Source of the DNA: Perkinsus marinus ATCC 50983
Taxonomy: Eukaryota > Perkinsozoa > Perkinsida > Perkinsidae
Length of the DNA stretch: 31,800 nt
Direction of reading: 5' to 3'
NCBI RefSeq assembly: GCF_000006405.1
Contig: NW_003211397.1
Location: 657,630 to 689,429 of the forward strand
The position numbers and the translations under genes were made by a program. Of the stretch, positions 15,806 through 24,895 are shown one piece after another. How positions within the stretch are numbered: the stretch's first letter is position 1; every line of letters begins with the position of its first letter. The notes below the pieces were generated by a model that worked only from the letters and a program-made list of their open reading frames with translations, was not told the origin of the DNA and ran no database searches.

Positions 15806-16565
15806 TCATTTCGAGTCCAAGGCGTCAAGGCTCGTTATTGCCCCGGGGTTTGGGGAACAACCGAGTTGGAGCCATGTTTGGTATGAATAGGCGAGAGGGC
15901 GGTTGAACAGAGTCTTGTGTACGCGTGCAGAAACGTGTTGGCACGCACGCGCAGGGTCAGCGAGCGTTAGCCTTCCCGTTATTAGTAGCAGTGCTTCGTT
16001 GAGCTCGGCCTCAGTGACCATCGAGGGCGTAATTGTCATGGACGGACATTTCGTCCTGTCGAACGGTTGCATCACAGTTGAAAAGGCTGGAGGAGTTGCG
16101 GAGGTGATGCGAGACCCTCTTTCGCTGGAATAAGAGTAAATACACCACTAGTACTGGCATCGCTGTTCGTTTCGAGTCGTCAGAGACAGGTGCTCACTTA
16201 TTGACGTAAGAAATCAATGCAATGATCTTTTGTATAGTAACGAGAGAAAAGGCTCCAATGAGCTGTAACGGATGAGTTGGTATTACTGACTACGATGAGC
16301 CTCTGGGAGAGTCGTCCTCACGTGTGCTATTTTCCCAATAAGATAGGCTCACGATTGCCACAGAAGTAGTAGACAATCCATTACCATGATTCTTGCAAAC
16401 ACATATGATATCAGAGCGGCTTTGTATAGTGCGTTTTGCGTTTACTGCACCGAGCCATCGGGAAAGCTCATTCGTTGCAGGCAGGCTTTCTCCAAAAACA
16501 TGACATCGATCGCTCCGCTGGCGCGCATAGGTTAAGCGTACGACGTTAAGTACACGTGCCTCCAT
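15806..16565 (-). CDS. Hypothetical two-exon protein
   Basis: Exons 16565-16294 and 16124-15806 join in phase (donor TC|GTAGTC, acceptor TTATTCCAG|C) to 196 residues with no stop. Not recognised. The N-terminal half is basic with Cys (VCKNHGNG); the second half has a helical stretch (TEAELNEALLLITGRLTLAD). It ends LDALDSK 83 bp before the FKBP2 start, same strand. An alternative is that the second exon alone is a gene starting MQPFDRTK at 16072. Confidence 0.42.
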
Positions 16566-16643
16566 TGGAAGATTATTGAACAGATTATCAGTTTATGATG
16601 TTGATAGTCGCTCTATTGTAGTTAGCGTCACTATCATTTCCTA

Positions 16644-16844
16644 GTGGTTAACTCGGTAGATAACGACACTCTCGAATTAGCACTGGGAAGACCCGACCTT
16701 GTGCCAAGTGACACCACAATGTGGATTGAAGTAAGGAGGCACAGAAACTACTACTGCACTGATGAGGCCTCCGTGACGAGAGCCAAGGTAAGGCTAGAGT
16801 CGCAATTCGTGACGATCATGATTTACGAGTTCAGAGTGGTCTAG
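16644..16844 (+). CDS. Weak hypothetical frame
   Basis: Polar, protein-like reading (for example LELALGRPDLVPSDTTMWIE) that may end at a donor AAG|GTAAGG near 16788. No partner exon or motif found; it could be intergenic sequence. Confidence 0.18.
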   Translation: MVNSVDNDTLELALGRPDLVPSDTTMWIEVRRHRNYYCTDEASVTRAKVRLESQFVTIMIYEFRVV

Positions 16845-16905
16845 TCGTTAGTAACGCAGAGCGACATCCTCTAAGACTCAAGTTCGAACCCTTGTAAAAA
16901 CATTT
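16837..16905 (+). repeat. tRNA-like relic
   Basis: TGGTCTAGTCG fits an A box and AAGTTCGAACCC a B box, about 45 nt apart, with a T6 run downstream. Acceptor stem does not pair, so it is a relic or a SINE head, not a working tRNA. Confidence 0.45.
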
Positions 16906-17125
16906 AGAATCCTTTTTTCACTGATTTATCCGAACCATGCCACCCCACGAACAGTCTACTGTAGTTTCGACAGCGCGTTTTGGTTCAGTCAACTGTCTTC
17001 CACTGTCTCGATATTCCTATAGCTTGGTTCAGTCGCGTAGTGTGCGATTCAGGATCGGACTCAAGAACTCAATAAAACCGTATCGAAACACATTTCCAGT
17101 TCAACCGTCTCCACAATAGTGGTAT

Positions 17126-19026
17126 TTATACTTTCTCATAGTCCAGCTTGCCCTCGAGCTTCTTGCTTTCCGATAACTTCCGTACAGCCTTCATGAAATC
17201 TTCCTCAATAACATAATCACGTTCGGCCCTGATGGCAAACATACCCGCCTCCGTACCTAATCCATCAGCAGCATCAACAACGACGAGGCTCCGTGAAACC
17301 AACCAGCAGTCGTACATATATTCCGCAGATCCGCGCCGTTGAAGCCATCGGAGAGCTTCGATAAGGCGTCGTAGTCAATCTCACCGTGCTTGGCGAGCTT
17401 ACCTGAACGATTCCAAACCACAGTGGTTCGGAGCAGTTCTATACTGCACTTACTGGCATGAATCTTTAAGATATCAATTCGAGCTGTTTCGTTGGGGAGT
17501 GGTATCTCAATTTTACGATCAAGACGGCCGGGACGCAGAAGAGCAGGATCGAGAACCTGAACGCGCATGCCATTTGAAAAGGGAAAGGTAGGCATAGCAG
17601 TAGTACGTCAGGACGATTAGTGGCCATAATGATCTTCACAGCCCCAAGGTCATCGAATCCATCCAGTTGATTCAACAGCTGAACGAAAAACAATAAAACA
17701 CGTCAAAGATTCTCGTATAGTTACTAGGCGTGATACGCGATATTCATATAGTTATGGCTTGTCCACTTACCTCCATAAGAGTTCGCTGAATCTCTCTATC
17801 AGCACTTGTTCCCTGACCGAATCTCTTCCCACCAATGGCATCAATTTCGTCCATAAAAATGATACATGGCTGATGTTCCTTAGCGTAACCAAACATCTCA
17901 CGAATCACACGTGCGGACTCGCCAATGTACTGATAGAAAAAGAGGAAAATTATATTCCATTTCTATCCAATATACCAACTACCTTGTCCACAATAGCCGA
18001 GGCCACCACCTTGATAAAACTCGCCGTCATGTTATGAGCCATCGCTCGAGCCAACAGCGTTTTCCCAGTACCCGGGGGACCGTATCTGTCGCATTGTAGT
18101 AGGCGCATACTTCCCTTAAAATTAGTACAGTAAAACTCCTTTTGGTGTATTAATCCCAACCCTTTTGAAAAGCTCAGGGTTGGTGAGGGGTAATTCAACA
18201 ACTTCTCTCATCGCTCTAATTTGTTCATTGAGGCCGCCAACTTCAGAATATCTACGTCATAAAAAGCTACTACTGATCAACCCATTTTCCTAATAACTAA
18301 TACCGCACTTCACCCGGATCCTCGCTGAGCATACTGAAAACCAGAGGATCGACCTCCCTCGGCATCGCCTCTGAAACGGAAACTTTCGACCCGATAATAA
18401 GAAGACCCGCGTACTCATAATAGTAAGAGTAGTAATATCGAGAGCCACTCGAGTGCCTGTGGTCAGCTTGGCCGCATCCAATCGCTGCTTGCAGGTCACC
18501 ACATATCGGGGACCGCTGGATGCCTTTACAATGAATCTAAGTTAACAACACTGCCTCTACCAACTATCTCTCGTTAGTTGGGAGAGGAATGGTATTGGTC
18601 GCTTTCTCAAAGCAAAACCCCGTCATCAAATGTGAGAGAAGCGCTCATAAAACTACACTTTAAAGCCAACGGGTGATATCCAGATCAGTTCACCTTACCC
18701 TAGTATAAAAATATGAGATGTACACAACTACCTACATACCCCTACTACTACCTCTCCTCATCTAGCTGCTTTAGAACCTCGCCGACTATCTGTCCGACAC
18801 TCTGGAGAGCCTTCAAATGGTCCTCCGACGTCTCGAAGTCATTTTCAACTTCCTTGATTTGTTCCCGAACTGAATGGTCTCTGCCCATACCTCCTCCCTA
18901 CTACCCCTTATTACGTTCTTTGCATCTGGCCTCGCGCTCTCTATGCTCCTTTACTTTACTAATATAACTATTAATGGCCTGCTCTCGGGGGTTCGACGTC
19001 GTAGCAACTGCAGCAGCAGCACTCAT
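17126..19026 (-). CDS. RPT4: 26S proteasome regulatory ATPase RPT4
   Basis: AAA ATPase of the 19S base ring, unfolding and threading substrates into the proteasome. Eleven exons: 19026-18915, 18869-18752, 18536-18415, 18370-18304, 18251-18129, 18085-17983, 17929-17771, 17678-17607, 17556-17454, 17402-17316 and 17256-17126. All ten junctions close in phase, giving 398 residues (family about 390-440). Order: N-terminal coiled coil ([17 protein letters not shown]), OB strand ([13 protein letters not shown]), Walker A GPPGTGKT, Walker [12 protein letters not shown], second region of homology ([21 protein letters not shown]), and the C-terminal block [16 protein letters not shown], whose end [15 protein letters not shown] marks RPT4/PSMC6 rather than other RPTs. 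Introns are 43-92 nt except one of 215 nt. The same frame stays open for 60 codons before the ATG without matching RPT4, so that part is not included. Confidence 0.96.
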
Positions 19027-19613
19027 AATGATAAAATAATACACACTGTCATTCATTTTATACCGTAAATGCCTCAACTCAACCGGAATTGAACTATCCG
19101 AGCCTTTGGCAACCGAATGGTAGACAGCATTCACTATGCATCCGAATTCCTCATGTGGGAGACCATCGAAGTGAAGCAGCGGGCTGCCATCTGAACTATA
19201 TATCTTTAGCAAAAGATATGCTACCGGCCCATTGACAAATTGTTTTCGATTTTCTAAAGCTATCCCGTTACGGTGCGGCCAAAGAACAAGCCTAGTCGCG
19301 AGAAATCGCTTCTTACCACACCTTCGTTTTTCGAGAAAATCATCGTCTTTATCGGTGGTATCGCTGTTTGGTATGCTGATTTACTGGGGACATCGGAGAG
19401 ATGATAAAAACGAGGCCAAGGGGGTCTTGCCTGACTCACAGGTTCCTCTGTGGATAGTGGCAGGTGGGAGAGCATCATACACCTCAACAACCTTGCTGAT
19501 ACAACTCCAGATGTAGCTGACATGATGTAATGGGCAAATAGTGAGTGCTCATACCAAAACATGCTGGCATCTCTGCAATATTGGCATATCTCCACGCATT
19601 CACAGAGTGACAT
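19027..19613 (-). CDS. Unresolved hypothetical gene upstream of RPT4
   Basis: A minus-strand open segment before the RPT4 ATG reads LLLKIYSSDGSPLLHFDGLP and later LRYKMNDSVYYFII, in frame with RPT4. A second segment (about 19613-19320) starts MSLCECVEICQYC. They can be joined with a donor GAAG|GTGTGG near 19318 and acceptor GCTTTAG. No family recognised; start, end and relation to RPT4 are unclear. Confidence 0.28.
19439..19612. repeat. Segmental duplication, copy 1
   Basis: Matches 19937-20150 at about 90% or better (AGGTTCCTCTGTGGATAGTG, GGGCAAATAGTGAGTGCTCA, CATGCTGGCATCTCTGCAAT). It lacks the GAG-rich insert of copy 2. The minus strand is open in one frame, copy 2 in another. Confidence 0.85.
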
Positions 19614-19936
19614 TGTTACGGTATGATGATATTAGGCTCGTCGTAGCAAAAGAGGATCATAAGGCGACGAAGATGTAGCCACAGTGTAGTCCTCTGAATG
19701 ATGTGCGTTTTGGGATTATTTCACCGACGATTATATGCATGATGTCGCTGATAACGGTACGACTATGGTTTTGGCTCTTGTACTCCATGATTAATAGAGA
19801 TGGTGAATTGGAGATTTCTGGAAATCTGCTGAAGAGCCTTATTGTAGTTTGGGAGGAAATACTATGATTGATGATAAAGGTTGATTGCCCCTGCTATTAC
19901 AATACGGTATTGTTCACGGCGTGTTCGCCTTGTTGA
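19613..19936. other. Spacer between the duplicated segments
   Basis: No gene or repeat recognised. It contains no MITE and no element copy. Confidence 0.4.
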
Positions 19937-20150
19937 CAGGTTCCTCTGTGGATAGTGGTAGGTGGAAGAGCATCATACACCTCAACAACAACCTCCTCCT
20001 CCTCCTCCTCCTGATCTCTGATACGACTCCAGAATCTGGAGTCCAGATGTAGCTGACATGATCTAATGGGCAAATAGTGAGTGCTCATACCAAAACATGC
20101 TGGCATCTCTGCAATATTGGCATATCTCCGCGCCTTCACGGAGTGACATG
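19937..20150. repeat. Segmental duplication, copy 2
   Basis: Second copy of 19439-19612, with a (CCT)n run and the small palindrome CTCCAGAATCTGGAG. On the minus strand it reads ANIAEMPACFGMSTHYLPIR and then a Glu run and VVVEVYDALPP, a frame that is broken in copy 1. Either copy could be the original exon. Confidence 0.8.
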
Positions 20151-20320
20151 ACACTAGCAAACTCATATGTGGATACTACTATGCAGTTATGAGTGGTGTA
20201 GAAGCGAACTCGTTTCAGATCTTCTGAATTCATTCTCTAACGCGTGTGTACATACAGCTACACTACGGCAACACAACGCCTTGGTGGTCCTCGGAAGAGA
20301 ATTCGTGTGACGAAGATAAT

Positions 20321-20553
20321 GGGCCGGTTTCACAAGGATACTTGAATATCTGTTTAGGTAGGGTCGGCTCTACCTTAATAAAATTTAAGGAGTACTTAAG
20401 TTGCTCCTTAAGTACGCATGTTGTGAAATACTTCTCGTCAATACTTAAGTATATGCACAGAAACTTAAGGCGCCTTAAGTATTCCTAAACTTAAGGCGCC
20501 TTTTAAGGCGTTACTTAAGTTTAAGGCGCAATTTGCTCCTATGAAACAGGGCC
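20321..20553. mobile_element. Palindrome-rich MITE-like element
   Basis: Imperfect inverted ends GGGCCGGTTTCACAAGGA and TCCTATGAAACAGGGCC, flanked by AAT on both sides. The 233-bp interior is saturated with CTTAAG and AAGGCGCCTT palindromes and could fold into a long hairpin. The end sequence resembles PIF/Harbinger-type MITE ends; no transposase is present. Confidence 0.6.
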
Positions 20554-20646
20554 AATATGCTTCGACTTGTCGTGGGCGAGCGCTTAGTTTAATGGCGCGC
20601 GGTAATATCGATCTCCCTTCCACTCCCCTGTAGTTGAACTCTCGCA

Positions 20647-21733
20647 ATGCCGTCTAACTCCACCCCCATGCAAGATTCCATCCCTTTTGATCGGAGGCTA
20701 GCCGAGGCCCGACGCATACTACAGAAGTGAGAAGGCATATCTTTGCGCACTCGGAAGATTTTCTCACCACCTCAGGTATCCCGACAGAGTACCTGTGATA
20801 GTGGAGAAGGCTGAGCGCTCAGACCTTCCTGAGATCGAGAAAAAGAAATTCCTCGTCCCGGGAACTATGCTGTGTGGGGAGTTCAAGTAAGCTACGAAAA
20901 TTGGCTTTTTTCGTGCGACATGTCCATACCTCCACACAGTGAAAACCACATTTAAGGGCTGGAAACCGAAACTCCATTGCACACGATAACTCCTGAATAG
21001 TCCACACATCTATCCATCTCTCTCTGTCCCCTTGTGCCACTGTTACCATGGACAAAGACCAGCAGCACCAGGAATGGTTGATATCTCTTCATAAAACATA
21101 CAGTATGTTTTCGTGTCGTTCATGACACTTCGCGTAGTTGAAACCTGCACCCTGCAATACACTGTTGTTGTGTCTCTGAATGCCTTGCGGCGTAGTTACG
21201 CTTCTTTTCAGAAGTGGATCGTGGGACAGCACAGTGTAAATCTGCATCGTCGAATCTGCCGTCCGAAATTGATTTTCCTCCCCGTGAATGTGATTTCTTC
21301 ACCCACTAAATTGATCGCTTCAACCACCGATAAGATTTCTTAAAAATATAAAAGCCTTCTTAGAATTTAAAAACTTCCCGTAAGTTGTTCAGTAAGTACT
21401 GTTTTGAAACTCAGTCCTCGACCTCAGTTCATCCAAGTCCATTGCCTTGATGAATTTTCAGGTATATAGTACACAAGCACATCACACAAGCTGTTGAGAA
21501 TGGCCATGAACGGGGAATTCAGGGAATCTCTGCTGAGCAAACCATCTATTTATTCGTTAAGAAGAGAACCCCACGGACGGGTGAATCTGATCGATTCTAG
21601 AAGAGCCGTCGTGTTTGAAATAATGAAATTAGGTTCGATGATGTCGGAGTTGTACGATGCTCATAAGGACGAGGATGGCTTCCTTTATCTCACCTATTCA
21701 GCTGAGAACACTTTAGGGGGCAGGGCTGTGTGA
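20647..21733 (+). CDS. ATG8: Autophagy ubiquitin-like protein ATG8
   Basis: Ubiquitin-like protein joined to phosphatidylethanolamine on autophagosome membranes; in apicomplexans also on the apicoplast. Exons 20647-20726, 20776-20886, 21462-21580 and 21633-21733 close in phase to 136 residues. Introns are 49, 575 and 52 nt. Diagnostic blocks in order: [85 protein letters not shown]. It ends LGGRAV, so ATG4 would have to cut after the Gly. A helix-linker insert ([10 protein letters not shown]) is longer than in yeast or human. The start ATG lies 14 nt after CTCCCCTGTAG, a likely acceptor. The middle intron shows no element. Confidence 0.95.
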
Positions 21734-22057
21734 AGCGGCGGAGGAGTGGTATGACTACATTTACCCATAATGCTCTTATAATGTTGTTTTACATTGCATG
21801 CTGTTGAAATTGCTGAAGTCTGGGCCTAAGACTGTGAAATAGTTGTCAGTTCTGAGTGGTATGGGAGGGAGTCTTGGTGTAATAAGGAATAATTGCTGTG
21901 ATGGGGTGGGTGATGTTATAACCACCTGCCGACTCGGGTTCGATTCTTCGATGGGGCATCGGCCTTCTATTGCTGGTTTATTTTTCAACGTTATTATCAC
22001 CCATGCGGCGTCTAAGTACTATTAATGTAAACTAATAACGGTTTGGTTGTAGTATAT
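21734..22057. other. 3' flank of ATG8 with a tRNA-like relic
   Basis: About 21885-21960 carries ACTCGGGTTCGATTCTTCG, a B-box/T-arm, and a possible GGTGG...CCACC stem, but no full cloverleaf. The remainder shows nothing else. Confidence 0.45.
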
Positions 22058-22191
22058 CGGAGTTTCACCACCCTAGTGATATGAAAAACAGTAGTGAAAA
22101 ACATATTTCACGACTACTGCATATCACCGCGAATATCGCGCTTCTCACCGAGTTTTACGCCACTTCACGTAAAACGGGTCGTGAAACTCCA
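22058..22191 (+). mobile_element. MITE copy, best complete example
   Basis: Ends CGGAGTTTCACCACCC and ACGGGTCGTGAAACTCCA; core ACGACTACTGCATATCACCG. About 133 bp with 11-bp inverted ends. No open frame. Confidence 0.9.
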
Positions 22192-22633
22192 TTAAATGGG
22201 AACTCAATCTCAAACAAGCTCGTTACTTGGTTATGATTGCTATATCATCCAGGAGTTATATGCGAGGACCGTCGCTGTAGTTTTATCACCACCGAACCAT
22301 CGTAGTTGTCAGTAGCTCTTGTATTATGTACAGCAGCATGATAGAGCGACACTATCAAAAGTCAATAACATTACTATACTGTAGTAATATATGCTAATTT
22401 CATTATAAAATTAACAATGATGATGATAACAATAGGTAGCGATGTGCCCTATGGAGAGAATATCACTTCTTGTGTTGTCTGATCTCTTCAACTAAGCCAT
22501 CTCGTATAGCGACTGTTTTCTGTGAAAAATTCAATCCTTTTTAGACGGATCGAATCTTGATTACAATTTAGTAGAAACACTTCATAATTTTCATTCGACG
22601 GTTTGGAAGTTTTGGCCTGCCTTGTTAACTTGA
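22192..22633. other. Spacer between two MITEs, no gene seen
   Basis: AT-rich, with an ATGATGATGATAAC microsatellite-like run. No exon or motif recognised. Confidence 0.45.
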
Positions 22634-22764
22634 TGGAGTTTCACGACTCGTTTCACGTGAACTGGTGTAAAACTCGGTGAAAAACACGATATTCACACTA
22701 CGCAGTAGTCGTGAAATATCTTTTTCACTAGTGTTTTTCATATCACTAGGGTGGTGAAACTCCA
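22634..22764 (-). mobile_element. MITE copy, inverse orientation, complete
   Basis: TGGAGTTTCACGACTCG at one end and AGGGTGGTGAAACTCCA at the other; mirror image of the copy at 22058, 443 bp away. Confidence 0.9.
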
Positions 22765-22913
22765 ATGTAATCGTGATGAATGTCATCACCCAATTGTTGT
22801 TCTGTTTTCACTATTTTTATGAGGATTCGACCCGGACTATATCGGAGCTCCATCAATACAGGCTTATTGCGCAGAGCTGTCCCTGGAATGCACGTACTAC
22901 TAATAATACTAAG

Positions 22914-23392
22914 CGGTTTGCAACGCGCCGGTTCAGGGTTCTTCAATTCGGACTTTCACATCGTGGTGGCAGAAATGGGTAGATGGTAGCAACCCTGAGG
23001 ATTGGACCAGGAAGGCTACTGCTAACTTTCTGCGCTCTCAGAAAGTAGTGGGAATAGTGGTTTTCTTCTCTGCTGAGTCCTGTACTTGACCTCATAAGCT
23101 CTGTTGCTGCACTAGGTGTAGTGCGGAGTTACGTCTTGTCAGATCGATCCGTATATACTAGAGCAAGCAGATCTTGAGAACTGGAGGCGATGGTAATAAG
23201 ATGAGCTGGTTTTGGAAAGGTTCTGTGGACTTGTGGAACACAGCTCAACACGGAAGATGTCCGTATTACGTAGGAGTTCTGGATGTATTAGCAGAAAAAT
23301 CACAGCCTAGCTTAGTAGTGGGACAGCTGGATAATGGGAGAACGCAAATGGGACTGCCAGTTATGTTGAATACTGCACTTGCTCGGTGATAT
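22914..23392 (+). CDS. Probable multi-exon gene, partial model
   Basis: Exon 22914-23044 (FTSWWQKWVDGSNPEDWTRK) joins in phase through a 98-nt intron to 23143-23192 (IDPYILEQADLENWRR). A further segment to 23389 reads SQPSLVVGQLDNGRTQMGLP, but its link does not close cleanly. Trp-rich and unrecognised. It is bounded by MITEs at 22764 and 23395. Confidence 0.33.
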
Positions 23393-23394
23393 AA

Positions 23395-23522
23395 TGGAGT
23401 TTCATTAGTGATATGAAAAAAGCACTAGTGAAAAACATATTTTATGACTACTGCATTCGGCGAATATCGGGTTTTTCACAGAGTATCACGCCACTTCACG
23501 TAAAACGGGTCGTGAAACTCCA
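23395..23522 (+). mobile_element. MITE copy, complete
   Basis: TGGAGTTTCATTAGTGATAT and ACGGGTCGTGAAACTCCA, flanked on both sides by ATAA, a possible 4-bp target duplication (or part of a shorter one). Confidence 0.88.
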
Positions 23523-23634
23523 ATAATTATAAACATATTATCTTTTCATGGTAATACAATGTTTGTTATCAAAATCAATATTGGTAGTATATACTGCCCT
23601 TAGTCCATATATAAAATTAAGTTCTGTTACTTAT

Positions 23635-23703
23635 TGGAGTTTCATATGAAGTAGCGTAATACTCTGTGAAAAACTCGATTTTCACATCACGGGTGAAACT
23701 CCA
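23635..23703 (-). mobile_element. Internally deleted MITE
   Basis: 69 bp: TGGAGTTTCATATGAAGTAG, TACTCTGTGAAAAACTCG and ACGGGTGAAACTCCA. The CTACTGCATATCACC core is lost. Confidence 0.8.
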
Positions 23704-24131
23704 ATATTATCAATAACGTTAAAGTCAGCGATTAGAAAGTTGATTCATCACCTCTCTATGTTGTGTCAAATTTTCGGTCGTCCACGTATGCGAGTAGTAG
23801 TTTTGTAGATCTTTTCAATCTCAAGTTCAACAAGCGGAAGAACAAATCAGATACATGAAATTTGATTTTCGACGAGTGAAAGGAGTTTTTCACGAAATGA
23901 AAGTTCAAATTCGAAATGAAAGTTCTAATTCGTAAATGAAATTTATGAATTCGGAAACGCAAGTTCAAATTTCGACCAATGAAAGGTGTAGAACGATCTT
24001 GAGCTTCCACATCTGGTTGTGAGAGAAATTATATAGTCGGTATACCGCATTGGTGACTATCACCGATGACCGTAACTATGTGTGAACTTTTTAAGTAGAT
24101 GATTATGTTATTGTTGGTGTCGGTCAGGTTT
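23704..24131. other. Region with short AAATGAAAGTTCAAATTCG repeats
   Basis: Between about 23855 and 23985, variants of GAAATGAAAGTTCAAATTCG occur four or five times in tandem. A plus-strand reading SSTYASSSFVDLFNLKFNKR nearby could be a terminal exon but has no partner. Confidence 0.4.
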
Positions 24132-24319
24132 ATGACAGAGGTTCAATATTTCGCGGGTGATAGAGAGAAAGTCTCTTTGAAGGAACGTATAGAAAAAGCA
24201 CGGGAGCTAGCTGCGACCAAGCATCAGGTGGAGTTGATAGTTGTTAACACAGTGGGTATTTTGTTGTATAGCAGGCCAAGTTGGACAAGCTCAGGAGACA
24301 CTATCCACTTGGGGAATGA
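24132..24319 (+). CDS. Small charged helical protein, two exons
   Basis: Exons 24132-24227 and 24275-24319 join in phase across a 47-nt intron to 46 residues: MTEVQYFAGDREKVSLKERI to AKLDKLRRHYPLGE. Highly charged, probably helical. The ATG is 4 nt after GTCGGTCAG, a candidate trans-splice acceptor. No family recognised; it could be the end of a longer gene. Confidence 0.42.
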
Positions 24320-24368
24320 GGTCATGTGCACTTCGACAATGTTTCTGAGGAGGTTCTGGTTTGGGTTT

Positions 24369-24442
24369 TAAATGCCTCTGCTGGGAATCGAACCTGGGTC
24401 CTCGTCGATGACCCAGTTCGCATGTTTAACACGGTGTTGTGG
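24369..24442 (-). repeat. tRNA-like relic
   Basis: The minus strand reads GACCCAGGTTCGATTCCCAG then GAGGCATTT, a good T-arm and 3' side. The 5' half does not form a cloverleaf. Confidence 0.45.
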
Positions 24443-24680
24443 TAGGTTCTCTGTTGACGGTAGCGGTAGAAAGCCGAAACTTTCATACTAGTGTACATTG
24501 ACGATGTATGGAGAGTAGTGTTTCAAGGGGTATTCTAGTCGGTAGTTGAGGCATTCATACGGTCGTGTTCCGACTGGGTATGTCGTAGCCTACAGCATTG
24601 CGTCAATGGGACTTCTTTTAGAAAGTGATCAGGTTGGTATAGGGTAGTTGGTTCAGTATTTGGATCTATGTTTGTTTTTT
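24443..24680. other. Spacer, nothing recognised
   Basis: No exon, repeat or regulatory site supported. Confidence 0.4.
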
Positions 24681-24831
24681 TCAGCTGGTAATTTCTAATT
24701 ATAGAAGTTCACATAAGAATTCAGGTAAAAATGTACAAAAACCAATGAGAATTTACCAAAATTACCTCAGAATTTTACATTGTCACCAACACATATAGTT
24801 GACCATGTGCATATTTCCCCCCACACTGTAT
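24681..24831 (-). repeat. Intron-family element, 5'-truncated
   Basis: Reads TAATTTCTAATTATAGAAGT, AATTCAGGTAAAAATGTACA, CATTGTCACCAACACATATA, TGCATATTTCCCCCCACACTG. It lies upstream of the membrane-segment exon of the RING gene, same orientation relative to the gene as the SEC13 copies. Confidence 0.75.
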
Positions 24832-24895
24832 GAACTTGTAGTCTTTTTCCATCATCATTTCTCACACGCGACGATATCGGCCTTAACGACACCAG

